Source of the DNA: Eubacterium sp. UBA5416
GTDB taxonomy: Bacteria; Bacillota; Clostridia; Lachnospirales; Lachnospiraceae
Reading direction: 5' to 3'
Assembly (NCBI GenBank): GCA_002409525.1
Contig: DHNM01000028.1
Span: 33,636-49,310, forward strand
Length of the DNA: 15,675 nucleotides
This document shows positions 6,666 through 13,516 of the stretch, in pieces. The translations under genes and the position numbers were made by a program. Under the pieces are notes generated by a model that worked only from the letters and a program-made list of their open reading frames with translations, was not told the DNA's origin and searched no databases. The first letter of the stretch is position 1; every line of letters begins with the position of its first letter.

Positions 6666-8230
6666 GTTTTATCCAGTATGTTCAGGAAAATTATCCCCAA
6701 ATCTTAAGTCTGCTGCTTGCGCATATCAAGCTGACAGGTATTTCTGTAGGTCTGGCAATTCTTATTGGTGTTCCTGTGGGAATTCTCATCGCATATGCCA
6801 AGAAGATCAGCAAACCGGTACTTGCAATAGCCAATGTTATACAGGCGATTCCGAGTATGGCTCTTCTGGGTTTTATGATCCCGCTTTTGGGAATCGGCTC
6901 CGTTCCTGCGGTTGTCGCAGTTGTGCTCTATTCACTGCTTCCTATTATTAAGAATACGTTTACGGGAATTGAAAGTATCAATCCGGATACACTTGAAGCG
7001 GCAAAAGGAATCGGTCTGACCCGGTTGCAGGTGTTGACCAAGGTACAGATTCCTCTGGCACTTCCAATCATTATGACTGGTGTGCGTGTGGCTTCTGTAA
7101 CAGCTGTAGGACTGATGACCATGGCTTCCTTTATCGGAGCTGACGGCTTGGGATTTCTGGTATTTTCCGGTATTCGAACAGTAAATAATAATCAGATACT
7201 TGGCGGTGCTATTCCCGCATGTCTGCTGGCTTTGTTCGTCGATTTCCTTTTTGGAACAATTGAAAAACTTGTAACTCCGATTAGTCTTCAAAAAGGAAAC
7301 ACGGAAGACAAAAAGAAACAGCGAAAAAAACAGAAAATAACTTTAGGAGTTATTGTTGCGGTGATTGTAGCAGCTTTGGCGGGTACTGCAATAGGAAATA
7401 GATCTGATCATTCAAAGACGATCAGAGTTGGCGGCAAAGACTTTACGGAGCAGGGAGTCGCCGTAAACCTGATTGCGGATATGATTGAAGATAAAACAGA
7501 TATTAAAGTAGACAGAAAAGTTGATCTTGGCGGCACTCAGATCTGTTTCGAGGCTTTGCAGGGTGGTGATATCGATATGTATATAGAATATACCGGCACA
7601 GCGTATGGCGCTGTTTTAAAGAAACCTGCAATCAGTGATATGGACAAAGTATATAAGACTGTAAAAACCGAGTTAAAAGATCAGTACGATCTTAACGTGC
7701 TTAAGCAGATGCAGTTTAATAATACTTATGTTCTGGCAGTGTCTCAGGAAACAGCAGATAAATACGGACTTGAAACAATCAGTGATCTGAAAAATATAGC
7801 GCCTCAGCTGAAAACCGGAATGAGTTATGAATTTGTGAACAGAGACGACGGTCTCGAAGGTCTGCAGAAGAAATACGGATTTCAGTTCGGCGATGTCAAG
7901 TCATTTGACGGTGCACCTCGCTATACAGCTCTTGAAAACAATGAAGTGGATGTTATTGACGCAGCTGCAACAGATGGACTGATCAAGAAGTTTAATCTAA
8001 AGCTGCTGAAGGATGATCAGAATTACTTTCCACCTTACTACGCCATCCCGGTGGTACGTCCGGAGACACTAAAGGAATATCCGGAAATTGAACCGGTACT
8101 GGCAGAGCTGGGAGATCATCTTACTGATGATGTGATGGCCGGGCTCAATTATCAGGTAGATGAACAGCAGAGAAAGCCTGCGGACGTAGCAAAAGAATTT
8201 CTGCAAAAAGAAGGACTGCTCTCTAAATAA
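6662..8230 (+). CDS. Fused permease and substrate-binding protein (OpuCB-CC-like or EgtU-like)
   Basis: One 522-residue chain combines the membrane channel and the receptor of the importer. Residues 1-215 are an OpuCB/ProW-type permease with about five or six spans and an EAA-like coupling loop (TLEAAKGIGLTRLQVL, about 110-126). A basic KKKQRKKQK stretch and one further span (about 225-243) lead to an OpuAC-type receptor domain (about 252-522) on the outer face. That domain begins IRVGGKDFTEQ and contains DMYIEYTGTAYG, where the family's conserved Tyr lies. Similar fusions serve quaternary amines, and the same layout is known for the ergothioneine importer EgtUV of Streptococcus and Helicobacter. 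I cannot decide between them by eye. Its ribosome binding site AGAGGAGG (6647-6654) lies inside the acidic-tail codons of the ATPase gene. Confidence 0.87.
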   Translation: MSFIQYVQENYPQILSLLLAHIKLTGISVGLAILIGVPVGILIAYAKKISKPVLAIANVIQAIPSMALLGFMIPLLGIGSVPAVVAVVLYSLLPIIKNTFTGIESINPDTLEAAKGIGLTRLQVLTKVQIPLALPIIMTGVRVASVTAVGLMTMASFIGADGLGFLVFSGIRTVNNNQILGGAIPACLLALFVDFLFGTIEKLVTPISLQKGNTEDKKKQRKKQKITLGVIVAVIVAALAGTAIGNRSDHSKTIRVGGKDFTEQGVAVNLIADMIEDKTDIKVDRKVDLGGTQICFEALQGGDIDMYIEYTGTAYGAVLKKPAISDMDKVYKTVKTELKDQYDLNVLKQMQFNNTYVLAVSQETADKYGLETISDLKNIAPQLKTGMSYEFVNRDDGLEGLQKKYGFQFGDVKSFDGAPRYTALENNEVDVIDAAATDGLIKKFNLKLLKDDQNYFPPYYAIPVVRPETLKEYPEIEPVLAELGDHLTDDVMAGLNYQVDEQQRKPADVAKEFLQKEGLLSK

Positions 8231-8234
8231 AAAC

Positions 8235-8293
8235 AACCTTATAAGTTAAGAACAGCATTTATGAATACTGTTCTTGGCCTATAAGGTTTTTTT
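8235..8293 (+). terminator. Two-tier intrinsic terminator after the fused transporter gene
   Basis: The outer stem AACCTTATA (8235-8243) pairs with TATAAGGTT (8280-8288). The inner stem AAGAACAG (8248-8255) pairs with CTGTTCTT (8268-8275). A run of seven T (8287-8293) follows. It starts 5 nt after the stop codon and closes the unit. Confidence 0.88.
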
Positions 8294-8405
8294 CTGCAGA
8301 TATTTATTTCTTCACATCTATTTTTGCCCTGTTTCTTCTGGACTATTTAAAATTCCAGTATCCCATGAATATTCTCTGTTATTTGGAAGTGTTGTCATAT
8401 ATGTG

Positions 8406-8434
8406 TTGCATTCTTGCATCTTCCAGTTTACTAT
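8406..8434 (+). promoter_or_regulatory. Possible promoter of the AAA-like/PD-(D/E)XK gene
   Basis: TTGCAT (8406-8411) and TACTAT (8429-8434) are 17 bp apart. Each deviates from consensus at two positions. It is the best candidate I see in the 188 bp between the terminator and the gene. Confidence 0.35.
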
Positions 8435-8481
8435 ATCTTTAAGAGGCGCATTTTTACAACAAAATAAAGAAGGATGGTGAT

Positions 8482-10170
8482 ATGATGCAGAAGACAGTTG
8501 CTATTGGTTTACAGGATTTTGAAAAAGTGATTGAGCGGAATGCTTTTTATGTGGATAAAACTACCTTCATTAAAGAATGGTGGGAATCAGGGGATGACGT
8601 GACTTTGATTACCAGGCCTAGGAGATTTGGTAAGACATTGACGATGAGCATGCTGGATTATTTTTTTTCAATCGACCATTCCGGCAGTGATTTATTTAAA
8701 GGAATGGAGATTTGGAAAGAAAAGAAATATCAAAGCTTACAGGGAACTTATCCCGTTATCTCGCTTAGCTTTTCTGATGTTAAAGAAAATTCTATCACTG
8801 AAACAAAAAGCAGAATCTGCACCATCATTCAATTTTTGTTTGTGAGGTATTCTTTCCTTCTTGAGAGCGATGTCTTAACTGAATTTGAAAAAGAAAAATT
8901 CAAGAATGTATTATCTGATATGAGTGACTCTGAAGCTGCTGCATCTTTACAACAGTTGTCCGGATATCTTTACAGATATTATGGGAAGAAAGTTATTATT
9001 CTACTGGATGAATATGATACACCCATGCAGGAGGCTTTTATGGATGGTTACTGGGATGAGTTGTCTGCGTTTATCAGAAATCTTTTTAATGCAACATTTA
9101 AGGGAAATCCTTATCTGGAGAAGGCAATTATGACTGGAATCACAAGGGTAAGTAAAGAGTCTATCTTTTCGGATTTAAATAACCTCAATGTAATAACAAC
9201 AACGTCCGGAGAATACGCAGATTTTTTCGGTTTTACAGAAAAAGAAGTTTTCAAAGCACTGGATGAGTATGGACTGACAGATAAAAAAAATCAGGTAAAA
9301 GACTGGTATGATGGATTCACTTTTGGCGATTGCAGAGATATCTATAATCCATGGTCAATCATAAATTATCTGAAGCAAAGAAAATTTGCCCCGTATTGGG
9401 CGAATACCAGTTCTAATAGTCTGGCAGGAAAACTGGTGCGGGAAGGCAGTAATAATGTTAAAAGAAAATTTGAAGATCTGTTAAATAATAAAAGTCTGAA
9501 AGTATCTATGGACGAACAAATTGTATTTGATCAGTTGTCGGTGAAAGAAAGTTCCATCTGGAGCCTGCTTCTCACCAGTGGGTACCTTAAGGTGATGAAA
9601 ACAGAATTAGATGAGCAGACTGGACAGATGTATTATCAGGTTGCACTGACGAACAAAGAAGTGCGTATTATGTTTGACAATATTATTCGTGGGTGGTTCG
9701 CAGATTATGACAGTGGTTATAATGATTTTATTAAAGCACTGATCAGAGATGATCTTGATGCTATGAATGCATATATGAATCGTGTTGCACTCACGACATT
9801 AAGTTTCTTTGACAGTGGGACCAAACCTTCCGGAGAGAGTGAGCCTGAACGATTTTATCATGGTTTTGTGCTGGGACTGCTTGTTGATTTGCGTGGCAGA
9901 TATACAGTTACATCTAACAGAGAAAGTGGGTTTGGCCGATATGATGTGATGCTAGAACCGAGTAATCAAAACGATGATGCATTTATACTGGAATTTAAAG
10001 TGCAGGATCCTTCCAGGGAGAAGACATTGGAGGAAACCGTCGAAGAGGCGATTGGGCAGATTAAGGAAAAAGGTTATGTATCTTCACTGATTGAAAAGGG
10101 AATCCCGACGGATCACATAAAGAAATACGGTTTTGCCTTCTGCGGTAAGAAAGTTTTAATTGGGCAGTAA
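8482..10170 (+). CDS. AAA-ATPase-like protein with C-terminal PD-(D/E)XK nuclease-like domain
   Basis: A 562-residue protein of a type common in Lachnospiraceae and Bacteroidetes (AAA-ATPase-like family joined to a PDDEXK_9-type domain). Seen: an N-terminal segment IGLQDFEKVIERNAFYVDKT, a Walker A variant RPRRFGKT (about 44-51), Walker B IILLDEYDTPM (about 173-183), GITRVSKESIFSDLNN and YNPWSI motifs typical of the family. Near the C-terminus is a nuclease-like core with GRYDVML (about 485-491) and ILEFKVQ (about 501-507), the Asp and Glu-x-Lys expected of PD-(D/E)XK enzymes. GAAGGA at 8469-8474 lies 7 nt before the ATG at 8482; a second ATG follows directly. It stands alone, after a terminator and before a separate promoter, and appears more AT-rich than the metabolic genes, hinting at transfer. 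The biological role of the family is unknown. Confidence 0.85.
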   Translation: MMQKTVAIGLQDFEKVIERNAFYVDKTTFIKEWWESGDDVTLITRPRRFGKTLTMSMLDYFFSIDHSGSDLFKGMEIWKEKKYQSLQGTYPVISLSFSDVKENSITETKSRICTIIQFLFVRYSFLLESDVLTEFEKEKFKNVLSDMSDSEAAASLQQLSGYLYRYYGKKVIILLDEYDTPMQEAFMDGYWDELSAFIRNLFNATFKGNPYLEKAIMTGITRVSKESIFSDLNNLNVITTTSGEYADFFGFTEKEVFKALDEYGLTDKKNQVKDWYDGFTFGDCRDIYNPWSIINYLKQRKFAPYWANTSSNSLAGKLVREGSNNVKRKFEDLLNNKSLKVSMDEQIVFDQLSVKESSIWSLLLTSGYLKVMKTELDEQTGQMYYQVALTNKEVRIMFDNIIRGWFADYDSGYNDFIKALIRDDLDAMNAYMNRVALTTLSFFDSGTKPSGESEPERFYHGFVLGLLVDLRGRYTVTSNRESGFGRYDVMLEPSNQNDDAFILEFKVQDPSREKTLEETVEEAIGQIKEKGYVSSLIEKGIPTDHIKKYGFAFCGKKVLIGQ

Positions 10171-10189
10171 AAACGAATTCGTGTTTTTT
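10169..10189 (+). terminator. Weak terminator-like hairpin after the AAA-like gene
   Basis: A short inverted repeat with core ACGAATTCGT, flanked by A5 upstream and a run of six T downstream, overlaps the stop codon. The stem is short, with a bulge, so function is uncertain. Confidence 0.4.
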
Positions 10190-10201
10190 AACTTATTTCG
10201 C

Positions 10202-10230
10202 TTGACATATTCGCTGCCAGTATGTATGAT
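10202..10230 (+). promoter_or_regulatory. Promoter of the LacI-family regulator gene
   Basis: A perfect -35 TTGACA (10202-10207), 17 bp, and -10 TATGAT (10225-10230). Expected start is near 10237, giving a leader of only about 29 nt that begins with the operator. Confidence 0.85.
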
Positions 10231-10235
10231 ATTCT

Positions 10236-10251
10236 TATGAAAACGTTTGCA
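10236..10251. promoter_or_regulatory. LacI/cre-type operator, copy 1 (autoregulatory site)
   Basis: TATGAAAACGTTTGCA, near-palindromic around the central CG, fits LacI-family operators and also the CcpA cre consensus. It covers about +1 to +15 of the regulator transcript, a classical blocking position. An identical 16-mer lies at 11450-11465. Confidence 0.75.
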
Positions 10252-10265
10252 GTGAGGTAAATGTG

Positions 10266-11288
10266 ATGGCTACAATGAAAGATATCGCCTCCTATGTAGG
10301 GGTATCTGTGAGTACTGTATCCAGAGTGCTGAATAACTCGGCTCCGGTGGATCAGGAGACAAGAGAAAAGATTAACCAGGCAATCCTGAAATTGGGGTAT
10401 CGGCCAAATGTGATGGCAAAAGCCCTGAAAGAGGGAAAAAGCAAGACAATTGCTTTTATGATTCCCAATCTGGAAAACCCGATTTATCCCACCCTGGCCA
10501 TGGAAGCTGAGGAGGAAGCCAGGAAAAGAGGATATTATTGTCTGATCTCTCATACACGGGAAGACTTAAAAAGGGAAGAGGATTATGTTAATAAACTGAT
10601 TCCTCAGGTGGATGGATTCTTGTTTTCCACGGGTTTAACTGGCCATCTGTCAAAATCCATACAGAAACTTAAGACAATGCAGATTCCGGTTGTATGTCTG
10701 ATGAGAGAGACAGAAGATACGGAGGATACCTTCATTTCAAATGCTGTGCAGGGTGGTTATATGGCGACAAAATATCTGATTGAACATGGATATAAGGAGA
10801 TTGTCACACTGACAGGAAGAAGTGAACTTGCTCTTTATCAGTTTCGTTTGGATGGTTATAAAAAAGCACTTGCAGAAGCACATATTCCATATCGAAGAGA
10901 ACTCGTATGGAACTGCATCGAAGAGGGATTAGAACGTGCGCAGAATGTTGTAAGCCGTAAAATTAAAGATGGCTATACTCCGAAAGCAATCTTCGCGGAA
11001 AGTGATCCTCTCGCTTTTGATGCCATCATAGCGCTCAACAGGAAAGGATATCAGGTGCCAGATGATATCTCTGTCGTGGGGTTTGATAACGTGCATATGT
11101 CAGAAAATTATGGGTTGACAACCATTGAACAGCCACTGGAAGAGATGGCTAGAGATGCAGTGAATCACTTAATTGATTTGATTGAATCCAAAGACAGGAA
11201 TTCCACACCTATTACTATATATCCGACAGAGCTTGTAGAACGAAACTCGGTTCGAGGCGTCAAAGACAGTGTGGATAGAAACGCATAA
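10266..11288 (+). CDS. LacI-family transcriptional regulator of the redox operon
   Basis: A 340-residue DNA-binding regulator. Residues 4-25 form the LacI helix-turn-helix (MKDIASYVGVSVSTVSRVLN), followed by the hinge region (YRPNVMAKALK) and a periplasmic-binding-protein-like effector and dimer domain. That domain starts TIAFMIPNLENPIYP and includes AIFAESDPLAFDAI, ISVVGFDNV and LTTIEQPLEEM. Such domains usually bind sugars or nucleosides. AGTGAGG (10251-10257) lies 8 nt before the ATG at 10266; a GTG at 10263 and an ATG at 10275 are less likely starts. Promoter and operator lie immediately upstream and an identical operator sits before the next gene, so it most likely represses itself and the flavoprotein operon. 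Its last two codons lie inside an inverted copy of the intergenic repeat. Confidence 0.88.
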   Translation: MATMKDIASYVGVSVSTVSRVLNNSAPVDQETREKINQAILKLGYRPNVMAKALKEGKSKTIAFMIPNLENPIYPTLAMEAEEEARKRGYYCLISHTREDLKREEDYVNKLIPQVDGFLFSTGLTGHLSKSIQKLKTMQIPVVCLMRETEDTEDTFISNAVQGGYMATKYLIEHGYKEIVTLTGRSELALYQFRLDGYKKALAEAHIPYRRELVWNCIEEGLERAQNVVSRKIKDGYTPKAIFAESDPLAFDAIIALNRKGYQVPDDISVVGFDNVHMSENYGLTTIEQPLEEMARDAVNHLIDLIESKDRNSTPITIYPTELVERNSVRGVKDSVDRNA

Positions 11289-11450
11289 CTTTTCAACCTT
11301 TGTAACATAATATGATACACGGATTGTTACGCTCTTCGAGCTCTCACAAGTCTTTGCTCCGCTTCGGTCCGTGCTAAGCGAACATCCACTGGATGTTCAG
11401 CACCCTAAAACATGAGAATTTCACCCTAATCGGGTTGTTTCTCACATTGT
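11284..11450 (-). repeat. Structured intergenic repeat, inverted composite copy 2
   Basis: On the minus strand, 11284-11304 matches 19 of 21 bases of the start of copy 1 (2801-2821), and 11315-11326 is an exact 12-bp match to its end (CAATCCGTGTAT). The 32-nt hairpin at 11321-11352 has the same segment lengths as the one in copy 1 (7-4-4-3-4-3-7) but with inner stem GCTC/GAGC instead of GTAC/GTAC. Two more hairpins follow: 11371-11403 (GTGCT and GAACATCC arms) and 11413-11444 (TGAGAA/TTCTCA enclosing ACCC/GGGT). The order suggests two truncated or rearranged units. It fills most of the lacI-to-flavoprotein gap. Confidence 0.6.
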
Positions 11451-11465
11451 ATGAAAACGTTTGCA
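11450..11465. promoter_or_regulatory. LacI/cre-type operator, copy 2 (flavoprotein operon)
   Basis: TATGAAAACGTTTGCA, identical over 16 bp to 10236-10251, ends one base before the AAGGAGG ribosome binding site (11467-11473). No good -35/-10 pair is visible just upstream, where the repeat lies, so the operon promoter is uncertain. Readthrough from the regulator gene is possible. Confidence 0.75.
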
Positions 11466-11477
11466 CAAGGAGGCTCC

Positions 11478-13505
11478 ATGATGAATGAAAGTGATAATCT
11501 CATTGAAACACATACGACAGATGGTGTTTTGGTGCAAGAATACAGGTGTAACACACTTGTAGTCGGAAGCGGATGTGCCGCATTTAACGCAGCAGACAGC
11601 CTTTATGATGAAGGAGTACAGGATGTTTTGATGGTCACGGAAGGCATTAACATGGGAACATCCAGAAACACAGGATCGGATAAACAGACTTATTATAAAC
11701 TTTCCCTTGCGGGAAGCACACAGGATTCTATATATGATATGGCGCAGGCTTTATATGACGGACAGTCCGTGGATGGGGATACGGCACTTGTCGAAGCCGC
11801 ACTTTCCACCCGCTGCTTTTATAAATTGATCCAAAAGGGAGTGCCCTTTCCCCAGGATATATATGGACAGTATGTGGGGTATAAAACTGATCATGATAAG
11901 ATGCAGCGGGGAACCTCCTGCGGACCGCTTACCTCCCGATACATGACAGAGCATCTGGAGACATCGGTGAATTCCAAGGAAATCGCGATTCTGGATCAGA
12001 TACGGATTATCCGGCTGCTCACAAAAGAGGATGACGACAAACAGGATGAAGATGGCAGAACAGTAGTCTGCGGTGTGATTGGAATTGTTAAGAATGCCGG
12101 GGAGCTTACATTTGCCCGGATTCAATGTACCAATCTGGTATATGCGACAGGAGGACCAAGTGGAATCTATTATAACAGTGTGTACCCGAAGAGTCAGACC
12201 TGCGCTCATGGGGCAGCGATTCAGGCAGGGGCAAAGTTGAACAACGTCACTGAATGGCAGTATGGAATCGCCTCTGTTGATTTCAGATGGAATTTATCCG
12301 GCAGCTATCAGCAGGTAATTCCGAGATACATTTCCGCAAATGAAGACGGTTCGGATGAACGTGAATTTTTGATGGATTACTTTGATTCACCCGGGGACAT
12401 GCTCACTGCAGTCTTTTTCAAAGGATATCAGTGGCCGTTTGATCCCCGCAAGGTCGGAAAAGGAGGATCTTCTCTGATTGATTTTGCCGTCTACCAGGAG
12501 AATGTGATACATGGAAGAAAGGTATTTCTGGATTTCACCGAGAATCCCCTGGCGGCATCCGCAAAGGATGGATCATTTGATTTTTCACTGCTGGGGCCGG
12601 AGGCATATGATTATCTGGAGAAATCAGAAATCCTGTTTGGAACGCCGGTTGAGCGGTTGAAGAAGATGAATCTGCCTGCTTACGAATTGTACAGGGCTCA
12701 TCAGATTGATCTGGAGAAAGACAGACTGCGCATCTCTGTATGCGCTCAGCATAATAATGGTGGGCTTGCTGTTAATCGCTGGTGGGAGTCAAATCTCGGA
12801 CATTTCTTCCCTGTGGGAGAAGTCTGCGGGAACTTTGGTGTGTACAGACCGGGTGGCAGTGCGCTCAACGCGACGCAGGTGGGATCTCTTCGGGCGGCGC
12901 AGTATATCGCGTCAAGATATAATAGAGAGCCAAAAGATGCGAGAGATTTTCAACACCAGACAAAGAAAGATCTGAGTATGCTCATAAGCATGAGTCGGGA
13001 ACTGATGCAAAAGAATGAACAGAAGCGGAACCCGCTTAGGATGCGTGAGGATTTTCAAAAGAAAATGGACGTCTGTGCCTCGTTTATTCGGGATGGCGGA
13101 ATGGTGAAGGAATATCTGCCAATATGTCAGTCTCACCTGGAGCATTTCACGGAAGAAACCTATGCCGTGTCACCACAAGATATCACGGATGCCTGGATCA
13201 ACCGGGATATTCTGATCACTCAGTATGTCTATCTTCAGGCAATGCTTACGTACGAAAAGGAAGGAGGCGAGAGCAGGGGTTCTTATATGATTCGAAATGA
13301 TCATATGACGGATTCCTCTGTTAAGGATCTGGGTCTGAAGGTAGATCTGGATGAAGGCAGGCGTAAAGATATCATTCAGGTCTGCCAGCTTATAAATGGC
13401 ATCGTTACTGTCAATAATAGGAAGAGACATTTGATCCCCAAAGAAGATCTCTGGTTTGAAGAGATTTATAAAGCGTATCACGAGGATAAGATCATCGGAA
13501 AATAA
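11478..13505 (+). CDS. FAD-dependent oxidoreductase, fumarate reductase/SDH flavoprotein-like
   Basis: A soluble flavoenzyme of 675 residues, probably reducing or oxidising a carbon-carbon bond. Seen: an N-terminal FAD-binding motif LVVGSGCAAFNAADSL (about 26-41), EGINMGTSRNTGSDK, and a central capping region (about 230-400). Near the C-terminal half are AQHNNGGLAVN (His near 425), matching the HxxGG substrate segment of fumarate reductases, and FPVGEVCGNFGVYRPGGSALNA, which closes the FAD site. A helical C-terminal domain of about 190 residues follows. There is no signal peptide, haem motif or FMN domain, so it is cytoplasmic. AAGGAGG (11467-11473) gives 4 nt to ATG 11478 and 7 nt to ATG 11481; either may be used. 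The in-frame ATG at 11451 lies in the operator upstream of the ribosome binding site and is rejected. First gene of the redox operon; substrate unknown. Confidence 0.82.
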   Translation: MMNESDNLIETHTTDGVLVQEYRCNTLVVGSGCAAFNAADSLYDEGVQDVLMVTEGINMGTSRNTGSDKQTYYKLSLAGSTQDSIYDMAQALYDGQSVDGDTALVEAALSTRCFYKLIQKGVPFPQDIYGQYVGYKTDHDKMQRGTSCGPLTSRYMTEHLETSVNSKEIAILDQIRIIRLLTKEDDDKQDEDGRTVVCGVIGIVKNAGELTFARIQCTNLVYATGGPSGIYYNSVYPKSQTCAHGAAIQAGAKLNNVTEWQYGIASVDFRWNLSGSYQQVIPRYISANEDGSDEREFLMDYFDSPGDMLTAVFFKGYQWPFDPRKVGKGGSSLIDFAVYQENVIHGRKVFLDFTENPLAASAKDGSFDFSLLGPEAYDYLEKSEILFGTPVERLKKMNLPAYELYRAHQIDLEKDRLRISVCAQHNNGGLAVNRWWESNLGHFFPVGEVCGNFGVYRPGGSALNATQVGSLRAAQYIASRYNREPKDARDFQHQTKKDLSMLISMSRELMQKNEQKRNPLRMREDFQKKMDVCASFIRDGGMVKEYLPICQSHLEHFTEETYAVSPQDITDAWINRDILITQYVYLQAMLTYEKEGGESRGSYMIRNDHMTDSSVKDLGLKVDLDEGRRKDIIQVCQLINGIVTVNNRKRHLIPKEDLWFEEIYKAYHEDKIIGK

Positions 13506-13516
13506 GGAGGAATATT

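Noticed and set aside
8274..8480. 68-codon + strand open frame before the AAA-like gene
   Set aside because: It begins inside the terminator stem, has no ribosome binding site and a random-looking Phe/Cys-rich sequence; treated as intergenic.
11451..11477. Upstream in-frame ATG extending the flavoprotein by nine residues
   Set aside because: It lies inside the 16-bp operator and upstream of the AAGGAGG ribosome binding site, which correctly serves ATG 11478 or 11481.
11751..12209. 152-codon minus-strand open frame
   Set aside because: Antisense to the flavoprotein gene, with no ribosome binding site or recognisable motif.
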